Shown here: piece by piece, positions 33,857 to 42,988 of the stretch | How the letters are laid out: each line of letters opens with the position of its first letter | Numbering within the stretch: the stretch's first letter is position 1 | Assembly: GCA_024233935.1 (NCBI GenBank) | Contig: JACKOY010000003.1 | Coordinates: forward strand, 248,001-312,000 | Direction: 5' to 3' | From: Spirochaetales bacterium | GTDB lineage: Bacteria > Spirochaetota > Leptospiria > Leptospirales > Leptonemataceae | Length of the DNA stretch: 64,000 bases | The notes under the pieces: generated by a model | The model's database searches: none | What the model was told of the DNA's origin: nothing | What the model saw: the letters and a program-made list of their open reading frames with translations, nothing else | Translations under genes and position numbers: made by a program

Positions 33857-34843
33857 TCAAGGAGGGGTCAAATCGCGGAACTGCCCTTCGGCCCCGGGAG
33901 CGGTCGCGGGTGGCGTGGCCTCGTCGCGTCGAAGTGGATCAAAACGATCAAAACGCGGCAACAAGGGCTGCGGACTCTGTGCCGCGGGAGCCTGTGATCC
34001 AAACCAGCGCTCGGAGGGCATGATCATAACCTCGACGTTGTCGTTCAGTCGATCGACGGCCACGTAGTCGCGCAATTGGGGATAACGACGTAGAAGCTCG
34101 CCCACCCGTTCCAGCCGCGCCAGGTAGGCCTCGTCGCGAATTTCTTCCGCGCGGCGGTTGGCACGGGCGTCTTCGATTGTGCGAATGCGGTTCAGGTTCT
34201 GGTCCAGGTAGCGTTGCCCGGCCGTAAGCGCCGCTACATAACGATCGCGGTCCGGCACGTAGATGCGCGTCGGAAGCGCATTGAGAAACACAACCCCCTC
34301 GCGTTGAAACTCTGTGTTCAGTTCGCCGACCAGCGCGTTGGCCACATAACCGTACAGCTCCTCGCGCAACCCGGGCAACGCCTGGTTGCCGGTGTACATG
34401 GTCCGAATCTGCCGGTTTAGAAAATAGTCCAGCCGCTGGCCGAGGTACGGGTCGAGACGCTCCCAGTTCGGCTCGTCCAGGCGCTGAAACATCGTCTGCA
34501 AATAGGGAACATCCAGGCGATACTCGAGTCGGAGGTGCACCTGAATCGCATATGACTCGTCCAGCCCCAGCATTTCGCTCTGCTCAAGCGGATAGCCGAA
34601 CTCCAGGGACAACACCCGGGGCCCCACATCCACCCGGTGCAGGACCACACGGCCCGGAAAAACCCGGTTCGGAACGAAAGTCGCCTCCCCCGGGCGGACG
34701 ATTTCCTCTTCAATTCCGTAGAATCGGTCTTCAATGAGTACGGCCTCACGCGTGGAGGCGCTGACGAGACCGAAATGCAGCCACACGGCAGCGAAGGCCA
34801 CAAGCACGGCCCAGAAGAAGGACCTGAAAAATCGAGATACCAT
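33857..34843 (-). CDS. HflC-like SPFH/band-7 membrane protein
   Basis: 328 residues with an N-terminal signal anchor (FFWAVLVAFAAVWLHFGLV) and a band-7-like domain (about residues 30-240), including the segment RLEYRLDVPYLQTMFQRL. A helix with ALTAGQRYLDQNLNRIRTIEDARANRRAEEI and a Pro/Ala/Arg-rich tail follow. The sequence is divergent. The assignment rests partly on context: it follows hfq by four bases, as hflK/hflC follow hfq in many bacteria. HflC with HflK surrounds and modulates the FtsH protease. No separate HflK gene is next to it. A different SPFH function is possible. Confidence 0.65.
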   Translation of the reverse strand: MVSRFFRSFFWAVLVAFAAVWLHFGLVSASTREAVLIEDRFYGIEEEIVRPGEATFVPNRVFPGRVVLHRVDVGPRVLSLEFGYPLEQSEMLGLDESYAIQVHLRLEYRLDVPYLQTMFQRLDEPNWERLDPYLGQRLDYFLNRQIRTMYTGNQALPGLREELYGYVANALVGELNTEFQREGVVFLNALPTRIYVPDRDRYVAALTAGQRYLDQNLNRIRTIEDARANRRAEEIRDEAYLARLERVGELLRRYPQLRDYVAVDRLNDNVEVMIMPSERWFGSQAPAAQSPQPLLPRFDRFDPLRRDEATPPATAPGAEGQFRDLTPP

Positions 34844-34847
34844 GCCG

Positions 34848-35096
34848 TTATTCGGCGGTGTCCCCTCCGCCAGGTTCGTCGAAGTTCAGGCTTTTGCTGA
34901 GCACAATCGTGGAGATTGCGTGTTTGTAAACCAGGCTCTGCTTGCCATCATTTTCGATTACGACGGTGAAGTTGTCGAAGCTGGCGACCCGACCGCGGAG
35001 CGGTACGCCGTTCGTCAGATAAACAGTGATCTCGCTTTTCTCTTTGCGCGCGCTATTCAGCACGAGGTCCTGTATGTTGTTCTTGTTTGCAGCCAT
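34848..35096 (-). CDS. hfq: RNA chaperone Hfq
   Basis: 82 residues from the ATG at 35096; the frame is open to 35195 but the Hfq N-terminus is [20 protein letters not shown]. Sm1 is [13 protein letters not shown] ([27 protein letters not shown]), and Sm2 contains the diagnostic YKHAIST. The hexamer pairs small RNAs with mRNAs. It lies directly after miaA, the usual order, and before the hflC-like gene. The first strand deviates (SEITVYL in place of PVTIFL), which is normal in spirochaetes. Confidence 0.95.
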   Translation of the reverse strand: MAANKNNIQDLVLNSARKEKSEITVYLTNGVPLRGRVASFDNFTVVIENDGKQSLVYKHAISTIVLSKSLNFDEPGGGDTAE

Positions 35097-35200
35097 CTTG
35101 CCCTGTTTTCCGCGCCCGCTGCGACCAGAAAGTCGCCGCAGCATGCTCAACGGATCGCCCGGAATACAGGGGGGGCATTTCAGGGGAGCCGTCAATCAAA

Positions 35201-36145
35201 TTAAGCCTGTTTCAAGATCAGTTCATCCAGAGCCCCGGCGAAGGCCTGCGCTGAAATGGGAGTCAATGAAGCCTCCTTACGAAACCAGGTGCGCTGGCGC
35301 TTTGCATACTGCCGATGGCCCACAACCAGTTGGTCTTCAAGCCAGGTTTCATCTTGTTCGCCGCGGTAAACCGCCAGGGCCTCACGATATCCGAGGGTCT
35401 TGAGCGCCGCGCATTCACCGTACTTCTCAAATACTGCGCCCGCTTCCGGCACCAGACCGCGCGAGATCATCGACTGCGCACGGGTCCGGAGTCCGGCCCG
35501 ATACGCCTCCTCCGGTGGGTTCAGCCAGAATCCCGTCAGTTGAAAGCTGTGGTCCGTCGCCGATCTCTCGCCAGGCGACCAGAAACCGGACCAGGGCCGG
35601 CCGGTCGTAACGCAAATTTCCAGCGCCCGCTGCACGCGATAACGATCGTTTTCGTGGATACGACCGGAGCGCGGCTGTTCCCCCGGCTCGACAAAGGCGG
35701 CCGGATCAAGCGTACGCAGGCGCCCAATGCGTTCTTCGTGAGTCAGGGCTTCGATCTCAACGCGGATGCGGTCGGGCACGCGCACATCGAAGAGCCGACT
35801 CCGAAGCGCGGCATAATAAAAGCCCGTTCCGCCGACGAGCAGCGGCTGCCGCCCGTGCGAAAAAATGTCTTCGATAGCCGCCAGAGCCCGTTTTCGAAAG
35901 AAGCCCACGCTCGCGGTTTGGTCCGGGCCAAGAAGGCCAACCAGATGGTGCGGCATGCGGGCCTGCTCCTGTTCGGTCGGCGCGGCAGAGCCAATCTCGA
36001 GGCCGACGTACAATTGCCGCGAATCGCAGGAAACAACCTCGAAGCGCTCACCGTCCAGGGCACAGACCAGGCCGGTCTTGCCGCTACCGGTGGGCCCCAT
36101 CAAGGCCGGCACCAGGCGCGAACGCTCAGATCCAGGAGACTTCAT
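35201..36145 (-). CDS. miaA: tRNA dimethylallyltransferase MiaA
   Basis: 314 residues. P-loop GPTGSGKTGL at the N-terminus, DSRQLYVGLEIGSAAPT substrate segment, GGTGFYYAALRSRLFDV and the ENDRYRVQRALEI region are all family landmarks. The C-terminal GYREALAVYRGE plus RQYAKRQRTWFRKE are also canonical. It transfers dimethylallyl to A37 of tRNAs reading UNN codons, using dimethylallyl diphosphate. The gene lies between gmk and hfq, a widespread arrangement that couples translation fidelity with post-transcriptional regulation. Confidence 0.96.
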   Translation of the reverse strand: MKSPGSERSRLVPALMGPTGSGKTGLVCALDGERFEVVSCDSRQLYVGLEIGSAAPTEQEQARMPHHLVGLLGPDQTASVGFFRKRALAAIEDIFSHGRQPLLVGGTGFYYAALRSRLFDVRVPDRIRVEIEALTHEERIGRLRTLDPAAFVEPGEQPRSGRIHENDRYRVQRALEICVTTGRPWSGFWSPGERSATDHSFQLTGFWLNPPEEAYRAGLRTRAQSMISRGLVPEAGAVFEKYGECAALKTLGYREALAVYRGEQDETWLEDQLVVGHRQYAKRQRTWFRKEASLTPISAQAFAGALDELILKQA

Positions 36146-36187
36146 ACGCAGAGGGAATCAAAACTCCGCTGGATCAGCGGCAATCGG

Positions 36188-36757
36188 TTACACCGCGCCG
36201 ATGCTTTCCAGAATAGCGCTGACCTCTCCGGTCGCACGCTCCAGCACATCGTTTACGACCCGATAGTCGTATTCGGGCGCAACCTGCATCTCCAGCTCGC
36301 CCTGGTCTAGGCGACGGCGAATCTGTTCTTCGCTGTCCGTGGCCCGCGACCGAAGGCGGTTTTCCCACTCTTCGCGGTTCGGGGGCAGTATAAACACGCT
36401 GACCACACGATCTTTCAGGCGCTCCCGCACGGTTCGCATGCCCTGAAAATCAATGTTCAAAATGACCGACCGTCCCTGCTCGAGCTTCTCCAGAACCGGT
36501 CCCTGAGGCACCCCGTAGTGGTTGCCATGCACGTAAGCGTGCTCCAGAAACTCTTTGTTCTTCAGGTGGACCTGAAACTCCGGCTCCGTATAAAAAAAAT
36601 AGTCCACGCCGTGAATCTCTTCGTCGCGGGGCGCGCGACTCGTGGCGGTCACCGCCACCCAGAGCTCCGGGTGGTTGCGAACCAGAAGACGGATCAGGCT
36701 GGTCTTGCCGCCGCCCGAAACCGAGGAAATCACAACCACCCGGCTTTTGCTCAGCAT
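36188..36757 (-). CDS. gmk: Guanylate kinase
   Basis: 189 residues. P-loop SSVSGGGKTSL, the GMP-binding segments SRAPRDEEIHGVDYFF and HGNHYGVPQGPV, and the RLRSRATDSEEQIRRRL lid helix are all present. The P-loop reads SGGGKTSL instead of the usual SGAGKSSL. It phosphorylates GMP to GDP. The start codon overlaps the end of yicC, so the two are translated together; the pair yicC-gmk is one of the most conserved bacterial gene couples. Confidence 0.96.
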   Translation of the reverse strand: MLSKSRVVVISSVSGGGKTSLIRLLVRNHPELWVAVTATSRAPRDEEIHGVDYFFYTEPEFQVHLKNKEFLEHAYVHGNHYGVPQGPVLEKLEQGRSVILNIDFQGMRTVRERLKDRVVSVFILPPNREEWENRLRSRATDSEEQIRRRLDQGELEMQVAPEYDYRVVNDVLERATGEVSAILESIGAV

Positions 36758-37635
36758 AGATTGCGGACCTGCTCTTTAATGTTTTCAACCTGGGTTTTCA
36801 GTTCCACGCAGGCGGTGCGGATCTCAAAATCGCGCGCCTTCGAGGCAATCGTGTTTGCCTCGCGAAGCAGTTCCTGAGAAAAAAACTCGATGCGTTTGCC
36901 GGTATCGTGATCGCCCTCGGCCAGCAAGCGCCGCACCGCTTCCACGTGCATGCCGAGACGGTCCAGTTCCTCGGTGACGTTTGTGCGATCGATCCATTCC
37001 AGAACTATGGCGCCCGGATCGGCGCGGGGCGTAACGGCTACCGCCTCCAGTTGTTTGAGCAGCTCTGCCTTCAGTTCCGCCTGACGCCGTGACCGCACCT
37101 GTTTCAGGCGTCCGCGAATCTGCCGCACCGTGCGCATAATCTGGTCCAGGTGACGACGCAGCGCTTTTCCAATCGCGCGACCTTCTTCGTGGCGCGATTT
37201 TTTCAGAGCAGCTAACAAACGATCTATCTCCTGGAAAAAGCGATCGCGGTCAAAGCCTTCCGGCAGACCGGGCTCAAGGATCACGGCGCCCGGCAGTGCC
37301 AGGAATTGCAAGGCTTCTTTAAGACCCGGCTGCTCGTGCCCGGGACTCAGGTGTTCCAGAAAAGAACGATAGCGTTCAATCAAAGGGGCGTTGAGGTGCG
37401 CCTGCTCAAGTCGCGATCCTGAACCCGGCGCAGCTTCGATGAAAAAATCCACGCGGCCACGCACAAAGGCCTTTTGAATTGAGGATTCGATGGCACCTTC
37501 CAGCGTCAGAAGGGCCCGGGGCAATCGCAGATGAACATCCAGAAATCGATGATTTACGGAGCGAACCTGCGCAACCAGGCTCGCTCCACCGGCACGAAAA
37601 GTTCGACTGGCGACTCCCGACATGCTCTCAAGCAT
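36751..37635 (-). CDS. yicC: YicC-family endoribonuclease
   Basis: 294 residues from the ATG at 37635, where the family N-terminus MLESMSGVASRTF starts; the open frame extends further. Motifs are VRSVNHRFLDVHLRLP, the internal GRVDFFIEA, the C-terminal block EELDRLGMHVEAVRRLLAEGD and GKRIEFFSQELLREANTIASKA. YicC is an RNA-cleaving enzyme that in E. coli acts on small RNAs. The start lies inside the last codons of cheR and the end overlaps gmk, so the three genes are translated as one block. Confidence 0.94.
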   Translation of the reverse strand: MLESMSGVASRTFRAGGASLVAQVRSVNHRFLDVHLRLPRALLTLEGAIESSIQKAFVRGRVDFFIEAAPGSGSRLEQAHLNAPLIERYRSFLEHLSPGHEQPGLKEALQFLALPGAVILEPGLPEGFDRDRFFQEIDRLLAALKKSRHEEGRAIGKALRRHLDQIMRTVRQIRGRLKQVRSRRQAELKAELLKQLEAVAVTPRADPGAIVLEWIDRTNVTEELDRLGMHVEAVRRLLAEGDHDTGKRIEFFSQELLREANTIASKARDFEIRTACVELKTQVENIKEQVRNLC

Positions 37636-38470
37636 TTTCAGCCTCCGGCGCACGCTGGTAGGCGATACCACGGTCAAACTTGCGGGCCACAAAGGGTGTA
37701 TCGTAGGAATGCAGGCTTTCAGAGTGCCCGACAATCAGGTACCCGCCCCGGACCAGCGCCGACCACAACACCTCGAGCAGCCGCGCCTGATCGTTCCGGG
37801 TGAAATAGATCATGACGTTTCGACAGAAGACGACGTGAAAATCGCGGGCCTTTGATTCAAACAGATTCTCCTGCTCAAATCGAACCCGGCGCTGAATATC
37901 CTCGCGCACGCGGTATTTCTCCGGCTCTTCCGGAACCGGCCGGAAATAGCGCCGGAGCATGAGTGGCGGAACCCGTTCTATGCGCCGTCCGTGGTAAACA
38001 GCTGTCTCTGCAAAATCCAGCACCGAGCGTGAAATGTCGGAAGCCACAATCTCGAAATCAAAAGGGCCGGTCGTCTTCATGGCTTCAGTCAATTCCATCG
38101 CCATGTTGTAAGGCTCCTCGCCGGTCGAACAGCCGGCCGACCAAAAGCGCAGGGTCACGCCCGGAAAGCGCTCCAACAATCCGGGCAAAAGATCGTTTCG
38201 CAAAAGTTCGAAATTCGCTGTCGTACGCCAGAAGTAGGTTTCGTTGGTCGTGACAACGGCAATAAACGCGCCGCGCTCACCTTCCTGGTCCTGCTCCACA
38301 CGCTCGTAGTAGCGATCAAAATCGCTCAAGCCCAGCGCGCGCATTCTTTTGCGGAGCCGATTGGAAAGCAGGGTGATCTTCTGCGGCTTCAGATGAATGC
38401 CGGTGGCCTCGTGGATGACCCGGGCAAAACGTTCAAATTGCGCCGGGTTTAAGTCGCCAATATCACCCAC
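37628..38470 (-). CDS. cheR: CheR-type chemoreceptor glutamate methyltransferase
   Basis: 280 residues from the GTG at 38470, one base after the stop of the preceding gene; longer upstream starts would overlap that gene deeply. The N-terminal CheR domain (FERFARVIHEATGIHLKPQKITLLSNRL) is followed by the SAM-binding part: LRFWSAGCSTGEEPYNMAM, EIVASDISRSVLDFA, VVFCRNVMIYF and GGYLIVGHSESL. Every landmark of CheR is present. It methylates Glu side chains of chemoreceptors for adaptation. No cheB or mcp gene is nearby; the neighbours are fapA and a SwrB-like gene, which are themselves associated with motility. Confidence 0.95.
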   Translation of the reverse strand: MGDIGDLNPAQFERFARVIHEATGIHLKPQKITLLSNRLRKRMRALGLSDFDRYYERVEQDQEGERGAFIAVVTTNETYFWRTTANFELLRNDLLPGLLERFPGVTLRFWSAGCSTGEEPYNMAMELTEAMKTTGPFDFEIVASDISRSVLDFAETAVYHGRRIERVPPLMLRRYFRPVPEEPEKYRVREDIQRRVRFEQENLFESKARDFHVVFCRNVMIYFTRNDQARLLEVLWSALVRGGYLIVGHSESLHSYDTPFVARKFDRGIAYQRAPEAENA

Positions 38471-38471
38471 G

Positions 38472-39608
38472 TCATGCGCCGCCGGTAAGCCGGGCGCGCC
38501 GCGGCCGGCGACTGGCTCCCGGTAGCGATGCCACAAGTTCGATCTCGGCGATGCTGATACCGGTAGAGCTCGAAATCTCGGCCGGCCTGTACCCGCTGGC
38601 AAGCAGCGTCCGAATTAAGTCCCGTTTGTCGCGCGGAGGAGCCGCGGCTTCGTTGGCTTCCTGACGGGCAGCCCGGGCCGAAAGTTCCCGGGAAAGCGCG
38701 ACCGGGTCCACGGCCTCGCCATCGTCCAGGGGTAAGCGGGGCTGACCGCTGAATTGGGGATTGATGGCGCTCAACTCCAGACGATCCCCGCGCGCGGGCT
38801 CGGGCTTTAAGCGCTTCTGAAGCTGGTCGAGGTCCGGCACCACAAAACGCGCACCGGTTCGGTTATTGGCGGGAGGCGCTGTCTCCGTTTCCGGGACCGA
38901 AGGCGCCGCGCGTCCCCCGGACGCCTCCCGCGCGTCTGGCACCGAAACGGCGGGCGCTTTCGCCTGGGAAGGCAAATTGGTGGAGAAAGAATCGCCGCCG
39001 GCGCCCAGCAGGCGCCGGAAAAACGAGCCGATGACCGTTAACCCGGCTGCGCCGGTCGCGGGCTGATCCACCGCGCTCGCACGGGTCAGGCGACCTCCCA
39101 GGTAGGCTTCCTCCGAAGATTCCGCAGTCGGTTCCAGACTGAGGCTGTCTTCAGCCATGGAACGGAGCACGCGATCCAGGTAAGCCGATGATTCGGTGCC
39201 GGCTTCTTCGCCGACCGATTCGCCGACGACTTCCTGCGAGGTCGATGGCGTCGACTTTTTGCTCCGCTGATGGTCACCGGCATCCGTGGGCGCTTTTTCC
39301 GCGACCGGGGTCCGGGACTTAGAAGCGGTGGCTTTCTTTTTACGAGGACGCCGGGTGGTCGACTGCTCCAGGCTCCGCGCAATTTCTTCGGCCCGGCGCA
39401 CCAGCTTATAGAAAGAAGCCGTGCGCTGGTCGATGGCGTCCAGGGAGGTGTTGATGTATTCCACCGCCAGTTCAATATTCTCGCGCAACTCCTTGAAAAG
39501 CTGGTTCTTACGGGTTTGCTCCACCGCCCGTGAAAACCGCAGCGAGAATAGTATGTACATGACGGCCGCCGTGAGCAGATTTACGAAAGCCAGCGCCAGA
39601 AGCTCCAT
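38472..39608 (-). CDS. Membrane-anchored coiled-coil protein with C-terminal helix-turn-helix (SwrB/DUF6115-like)
   Basis: 378 residues. A single N-terminal helix (LLALAFVNLLTAAVMYILFSLRF) and a coiled-coil segment (KNQLFKELRENIELAVEYINTSLDAID) are followed by about 220 low-complexity residues rich in Ala, Ser, Glu and Pro. A C-terminal helix-turn-helix runs YRPAEISSSTGISIAEIELVASL. The order anchor, coiled coil, disordered linker, HTH-like end resembles SwrB/DUF6115 and DUF2802 proteins that sit in flagellar and chemotaxis operons of other phyla. Here too it precedes cheR. Function is inferred from this layout only. Confidence 0.75.
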   Translation of the reverse strand: MELLALAFVNLLTAAVMYILFSLRFSRAVEQTRKNQLFKELRENIELAVEYINTSLDAIDQRTASFYKLVRRAEEIARSLEQSTTRRPRKKKATASKSRTPVAEKAPTDAGDHQRSKKSTPSTSQEVVGESVGEEAGTESSAYLDRVLRSMAEDSLSLEPTAESSEEAYLGGRLTRASAVDQPATGAAGLTVIGSFFRRLLGAGGDSFSTNLPSQAKAPAVSVPDAREASGGRAAPSVPETETAPPANNRTGARFVVPDLDQLQKRLKPEPARGDRLELSAINPQFSGQPRLPLDDGEAVDPVALSRELSARAARQEANEAAAPPRDKRDLIRTLLASGYRPAEISSSTGISIAEIELVASLPGASRRPRRARLTGGA

Positions 39609-39687
39609 GGCCTAAGGCGACATAAAACCGGGCCGCTGTCCAGTGATTTTGGGTCCCCGCGCAAAACCCGGCGCCGGATCAGGCGGG

Positions 39688-40059
39688 TCAGACGGCGAGG
39701 TCGAGATTCTGTCCCATACGGGCGTTCTCCCGGGTGCGATCCAGCAGAGAGCGCTGGGTTGCAGGGGCATAGGTAATCGGCGCGTCGTCCTCGGCCTCCT
39801 CGCGCAGGGACTCGCTCCGGCGACGGTACAGCTCCTGACGGCGGGGGTTTTCCTCGCCCGGGTTTTCGACCCGGTGGAAGGCACTGGCCTGGCTTTCGGC
39901 CGATGTGGGGACCTGGTCCGGGCGGGCCAGGCTTGTATCGCGGCTCTGACGCAGTTCCTGCACCTGCCGGTACTGGGACGCGGCGGTTTCCTGATGGGCC
40001 CAAACCCCCTGATCGGGCAGGGCCTGCAGAGCGACACGCATTTCGAGCGGGTTGATCAT
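39688..40059 (-). CDS. Small protein between fapA and the SwrB-like gene
   Basis: 123 residues, start ATG overlapping the fapA stop by four bases (ATGA). The sequence is rich in Gln, Arg and Glu and lacks membrane segments, cysteines and recognisable domains; two short helical stretches (TAASQYRQVQELRQSRD and RRQELYRRRSESLREEAED) stand out. Reading order and overlap point to co-expression with fapA. It is probably a lineage-restricted accessory factor. Confidence 0.72.
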   Translation of the reverse strand: MINPLEMRVALQALPDQGVWAHQETAASQYRQVQELRQSRDTSLARPDQVPTSAESQASAFHRVENPGEENPRRQELYRRRSESLREEAEDDAPITYAPATQRSLLDRTRENARMGQNLDLAV

Positions 40060-42020
40060 CGTTTCTTCCAGGATTTCGGAGCGGCCTCTTCGGCCTTCTC
40101 GTACTTGCCTATCTTAACATAGCCGTTGTCATAACTCAAGGAAACCTGGCGGTAAGTGTCCGCAATATTTTGGTTCGCATCCTTGATAGTAACCACCACC
40201 CCCGGGAACAATTCCTTCTCGGCGTGCACTTTGCCGTCCGCTCCCAGCTCGTTCATATACTCTTCGACCCGCTGAAGCTCCTCCTGCATTTCATCCCGCT
40301 TCTTTTCCAGGCGTCCGATGGTCTGCTCGTTCTTTTCGAGGGTTTCGGCCTGGTCATCCGTGAAGCCATCCGGGTCGGCCTCTTTGCGGGCCTTGAGGGT
40401 TGCGAGGGTTTTCTGGGTGGTGTTCAGCTTTTCCTCCGTTTCGGCCAGCATTTTGGAGAGCTCTTCGTGCTGGGCCAGCACCCGGGGGTCCGTTCCCACA
40501 ACGACTTCGGTCGCGGTGTACGCCTGGGAACCAATCATACGCGCGCGCACCTCTTTGGTGGCCCGGATGGCGCCCCCGACGATCTGAGCGCGACGGCCGT
40601 TGCAGAGAATGCGGCTGCCGGCTTCGACCTTCGAGTGCAAGATGCCCTCCCCGGCTACCACGTCTTCCGAGACGCGAATGTCCGCGTTCTGAATGAACTT
40701 CGCAAACAGGGAACCGCCGGTGGATTCGATCCGGGTGCCCTGCACGCCCGAGCGCACAATCACGTCGCCTTCCGCTTCGATCTTCGCCTTCTGCACGGCG
40801 CCACCGATTTCGACATTGCCGGCCGCTTTGATTTCGTAATTGTCGAGCACGTTTCCGCCCACGACAACCGAGCCCAAAAACATGATGTTGCCTGTTTTCG
40901 GCCCCACGTCGCCAACAACCCGGTAGACCGGCTCCACTGAAAGACGTCCGCTCGAAAGCACCACCTGCCCGTTGATTTCCGCAATCAGTCGCGTCCCGTC
41001 TTCTGAAAGGATGGTGCCACGACCCTGACGCATTTCAACTTCCTTGCCGTCGCGCGCTTCGACGATGCGATTGAAAATGGTTCGGCCTGGTTTGCCCTGT
41101 TGGGCCGGGATTTTTTCCGCCAGCACCTGACCCACGACGACATTCTCGACAAGGTTCATCTGCTTGAAGTCGACGCGACCTTTTGCGTCTTCTTCCATGG
41201 GTTTGCGGTCTTTCTTGATGTTTACTTTGTAATCGATACGCGCGTCGGCGCCGTGCTTCGCGGGCATGCCTTCCGCCGCGAGAATGTCCTGCATGTACTT
41301 GTCTTCGTTCAGCGCCTTAAGGATTTCATCTTCCTTGAAGCCCATCATGACTCCGTGCGCCTTGAGGGCCGTCACGACGTCCACGACTTCGAGATGGCGG
41401 CCACCGGGCTTCGGCGGCGTGACCCGCACGTAGGCTTTCATTTCGTCCGGTGTGATTTCAACCTTGCAACTGGAGTCGTTCTCCGGCCTCGGCAGATAGG
41501 GACCGATCTTAATCGATTCGCCGGCGGCCTCTCGAATGACCTCGCGTGCCCGGGCCGCATCGAAATTTTGAACACCGGTTTGCTGGATTCGATTGAATGC
41601 CTGTTCCTCTTCGATCGGTTTGCCGTCCCCCAGGGGCGGATAGACGGTGAGGAAAACCCCGGTGCGATAGATGCGCACCATGACACGGCCATCCATGTGC
41701 TTGGGTTTTACATATTGATCCAGTTCTTCGGAAAGCAGACGGTCTCCGGCCCCGATCTTGATCGAGAACTCCTCGAGATCTGCGTAGCGCTCCTCCGGTG
41801 GCAGGATCGTCACCAGCAGTCGGTAGGGTTGGGAATTGAAGAGCGAACTCCGGCCCCGTTCCAGGATTTCGTAGTCCAGAGAGGAAAGGTCCGCCCGTAG
41901 ATAATCCGCCGCGCGGTTCAGGCAACTGGCGATGCTCAGGCCGATGACTTCAACGCGGTCCTCGACGGTGGCTTCTTCGCCCTTGTCCGCACCCAGTAGC
42001 AGTTCTTTGAGCCTGTCCAT
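40056..42020 (-). CDS. FapA (DUF342) polymer-type regulator
   Basis: 654 residues. An N-terminal Jag/KOW-like part is followed by the FapA domain with its right-handed beta-helix of repeated strands (GNIMFLGSVVVGGNVLDNYEIKAAGNVEIGGAV..., IRATKEVRARMIGS). A long coiled coil (about residues 510-600) precedes the C-terminal beta-hairpin. FapA/DUF342 proteins are polymerising regulators: in Vibrio they control surface glycan and motility-related functions. In spirochaetes fapA commonly lies near flagellar or chemotaxis genes, as it does here with cheR. Confidence 0.88.
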   Translation of the reverse strand: MDRLKELLLGADKGEEATVEDRVEVIGLSIASCLNRAADYLRADLSSLDYEILERGRSSLFNSQPYRLLVTILPPEERYADLEEFSIKIGAGDRLLSEELDQYVKPKHMDGRVMVRIYRTGVFLTVYPPLGDGKPIEEEQAFNRIQQTGVQNFDAARAREVIREAAGESIKIGPYLPRPENDSSCKVEITPDEMKAYVRVTPPKPGGRHLEVVDVVTALKAHGVMMGFKEDEILKALNEDKYMQDILAAEGMPAKHGADARIDYKVNIKKDRKPMEEDAKGRVDFKQMNLVENVVVGQVLAEKIPAQQGKPGRTIFNRIVEARDGKEVEMRQGRGTILSEDGTRLIAEINGQVVLSSGRLSVEPVYRVVGDVGPKTGNIMFLGSVVVGGNVLDNYEIKAAGNVEIGGAVQKAKIEAEGDVIVRSGVQGTRIESTGGSLFAKFIQNADIRVSEDVVAGEGILHSKVEAGSRILCNGRRAQIVGGAIRATKEVRARMIGSQAYTATEVVVGTDPRVLAQHEELSKMLAETEEKLNTTQKTLATLKARKEADPDGFTDDQAETLEKNEQTIGRLEKKRDEMQEELQRVEEYMNELGADGKVHAEKELFPGVVVTIKDANQNIADTYRQVSLSYDNGYVKIGKYEKAEEAAPKSWKKR

Positions 42021-42232
42021 CGGTCTTTTCTCTGGCTGCTCGCTCCGGTAATGGCAAGCAGATTTGGGTGGTCGAAACCGGTTGTGCCCCGGGCCGGCCT
42101 GCCGGCAGGCTACTCCCGGCCCTTTCCGGTCCCACCGTTGTCCTGCCTATATTCTCGGCGCGGACCGGTGTTCGCCGTGCCCCCGTATGTGCTTGAAATT
42201 GGGGAATGGACCGGGCCGGAAGGCATGATTGC

Positions 42233-42985
42233 ATGGAACCAGATCGCCTCATTTCGACAATAGAGGAGCAGTCGCTCAACGCCTGGCCCGCGCACCGGAC
42301 CCTGCTTTACGATGGGTGGCAGTTGCGCTTTGCCGATGGCTTTACGCGTCGGGCCAACAGCGTGCAGCCGCTCTTCGCCGGACATCGCCCGCTGGACCGG
42401 CGTGTAGCCGTATGCGAAGCAATCTATCGGTCGTTGGGACAGCCCGCCATCTTTCGCATCACTCCGCAGGCGAACCCGCCCTCGCTGGATGCTTTTCTGG
42501 GGAAGCGCGGCTACCGACGGGAAGGCTCCACCGCGGTATTGATCAAGAAGATAGAACCGGGCCCGGAAACACAAAGCGACGCTATCGTGCGACTGGAGGA
42601 GCGGCCCACCACCCCGTGGCTGGAGGGGATATGCACGCTGCACGGCTACAGTTCCGACCAGGCGCGGGCTCTTGAAAAAATTCTGGAGCGTATTGTCACG
42701 CGGGCTGTCTTTGTGCGAATCGAGTCTGCAAGCCGCATCCTGGCAGCGGGCTTCGGGGTGCTTCAAGAGGCGTCGGTCGGTTTGTTTGAGTTAATTGTGG
42801 ATGAGGAACGTCGTCGGAGCGGTCTCGGGCGCACCGTGGCCAGTGCCATCCAGGGCTGGTCCGCGCGTAACGGCGCCAGCAGGGTTTACCTGCAACTGGA
42901 CGACCAGAACAAGGCCGGCAAGTCCTTCTATGAGCGGGCCGGCTTTGTGCCTTTGTATCACTACTGGTATCGCACACGGGAGTAG
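42233..42985 (+). CDS. GNAT-family N-acetyltransferase
   Basis: 250 residues from ATG 42233. The first half is a divergent N-terminal lobe (LYDGWQLRFADGFTRRANSVQPLF is a recognised opening of this subfamily). The second half has the acetyl-CoA site ELIVDEERRRSGLGRTVASAIQ and the ending KSFYERAGFVPLYHYWYR. Closely similar proteins acetylate small amines or ribosomal-protein N-termini, but the acceptor cannot be predicted. It stands at the head of a plus-strand block and ends four bases before the FadL-like gene. Confidence 0.9.
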   Translation: MEPDRLISTIEEQSLNAWPAHRTLLYDGWQLRFADGFTRRANSVQPLFAGHRPLDRRVAVCEAIYRSLGQPAIFRITPQANPPSLDAFLGKRGYRREGSTAVLIKKIEPGPETQSDAIVRLEERPTTPWLEGICTLHGYSSDQARALEKILERIVTRAVFVRIESASRILAAGFGVLQEASVGLFELIVDEERRRSGLGRTVASAIQGWSARNGASRVYLQLDDQNKAGKSFYERAGFVPLYHYWYRTRE

Positions 42986-42988
42986 GCG

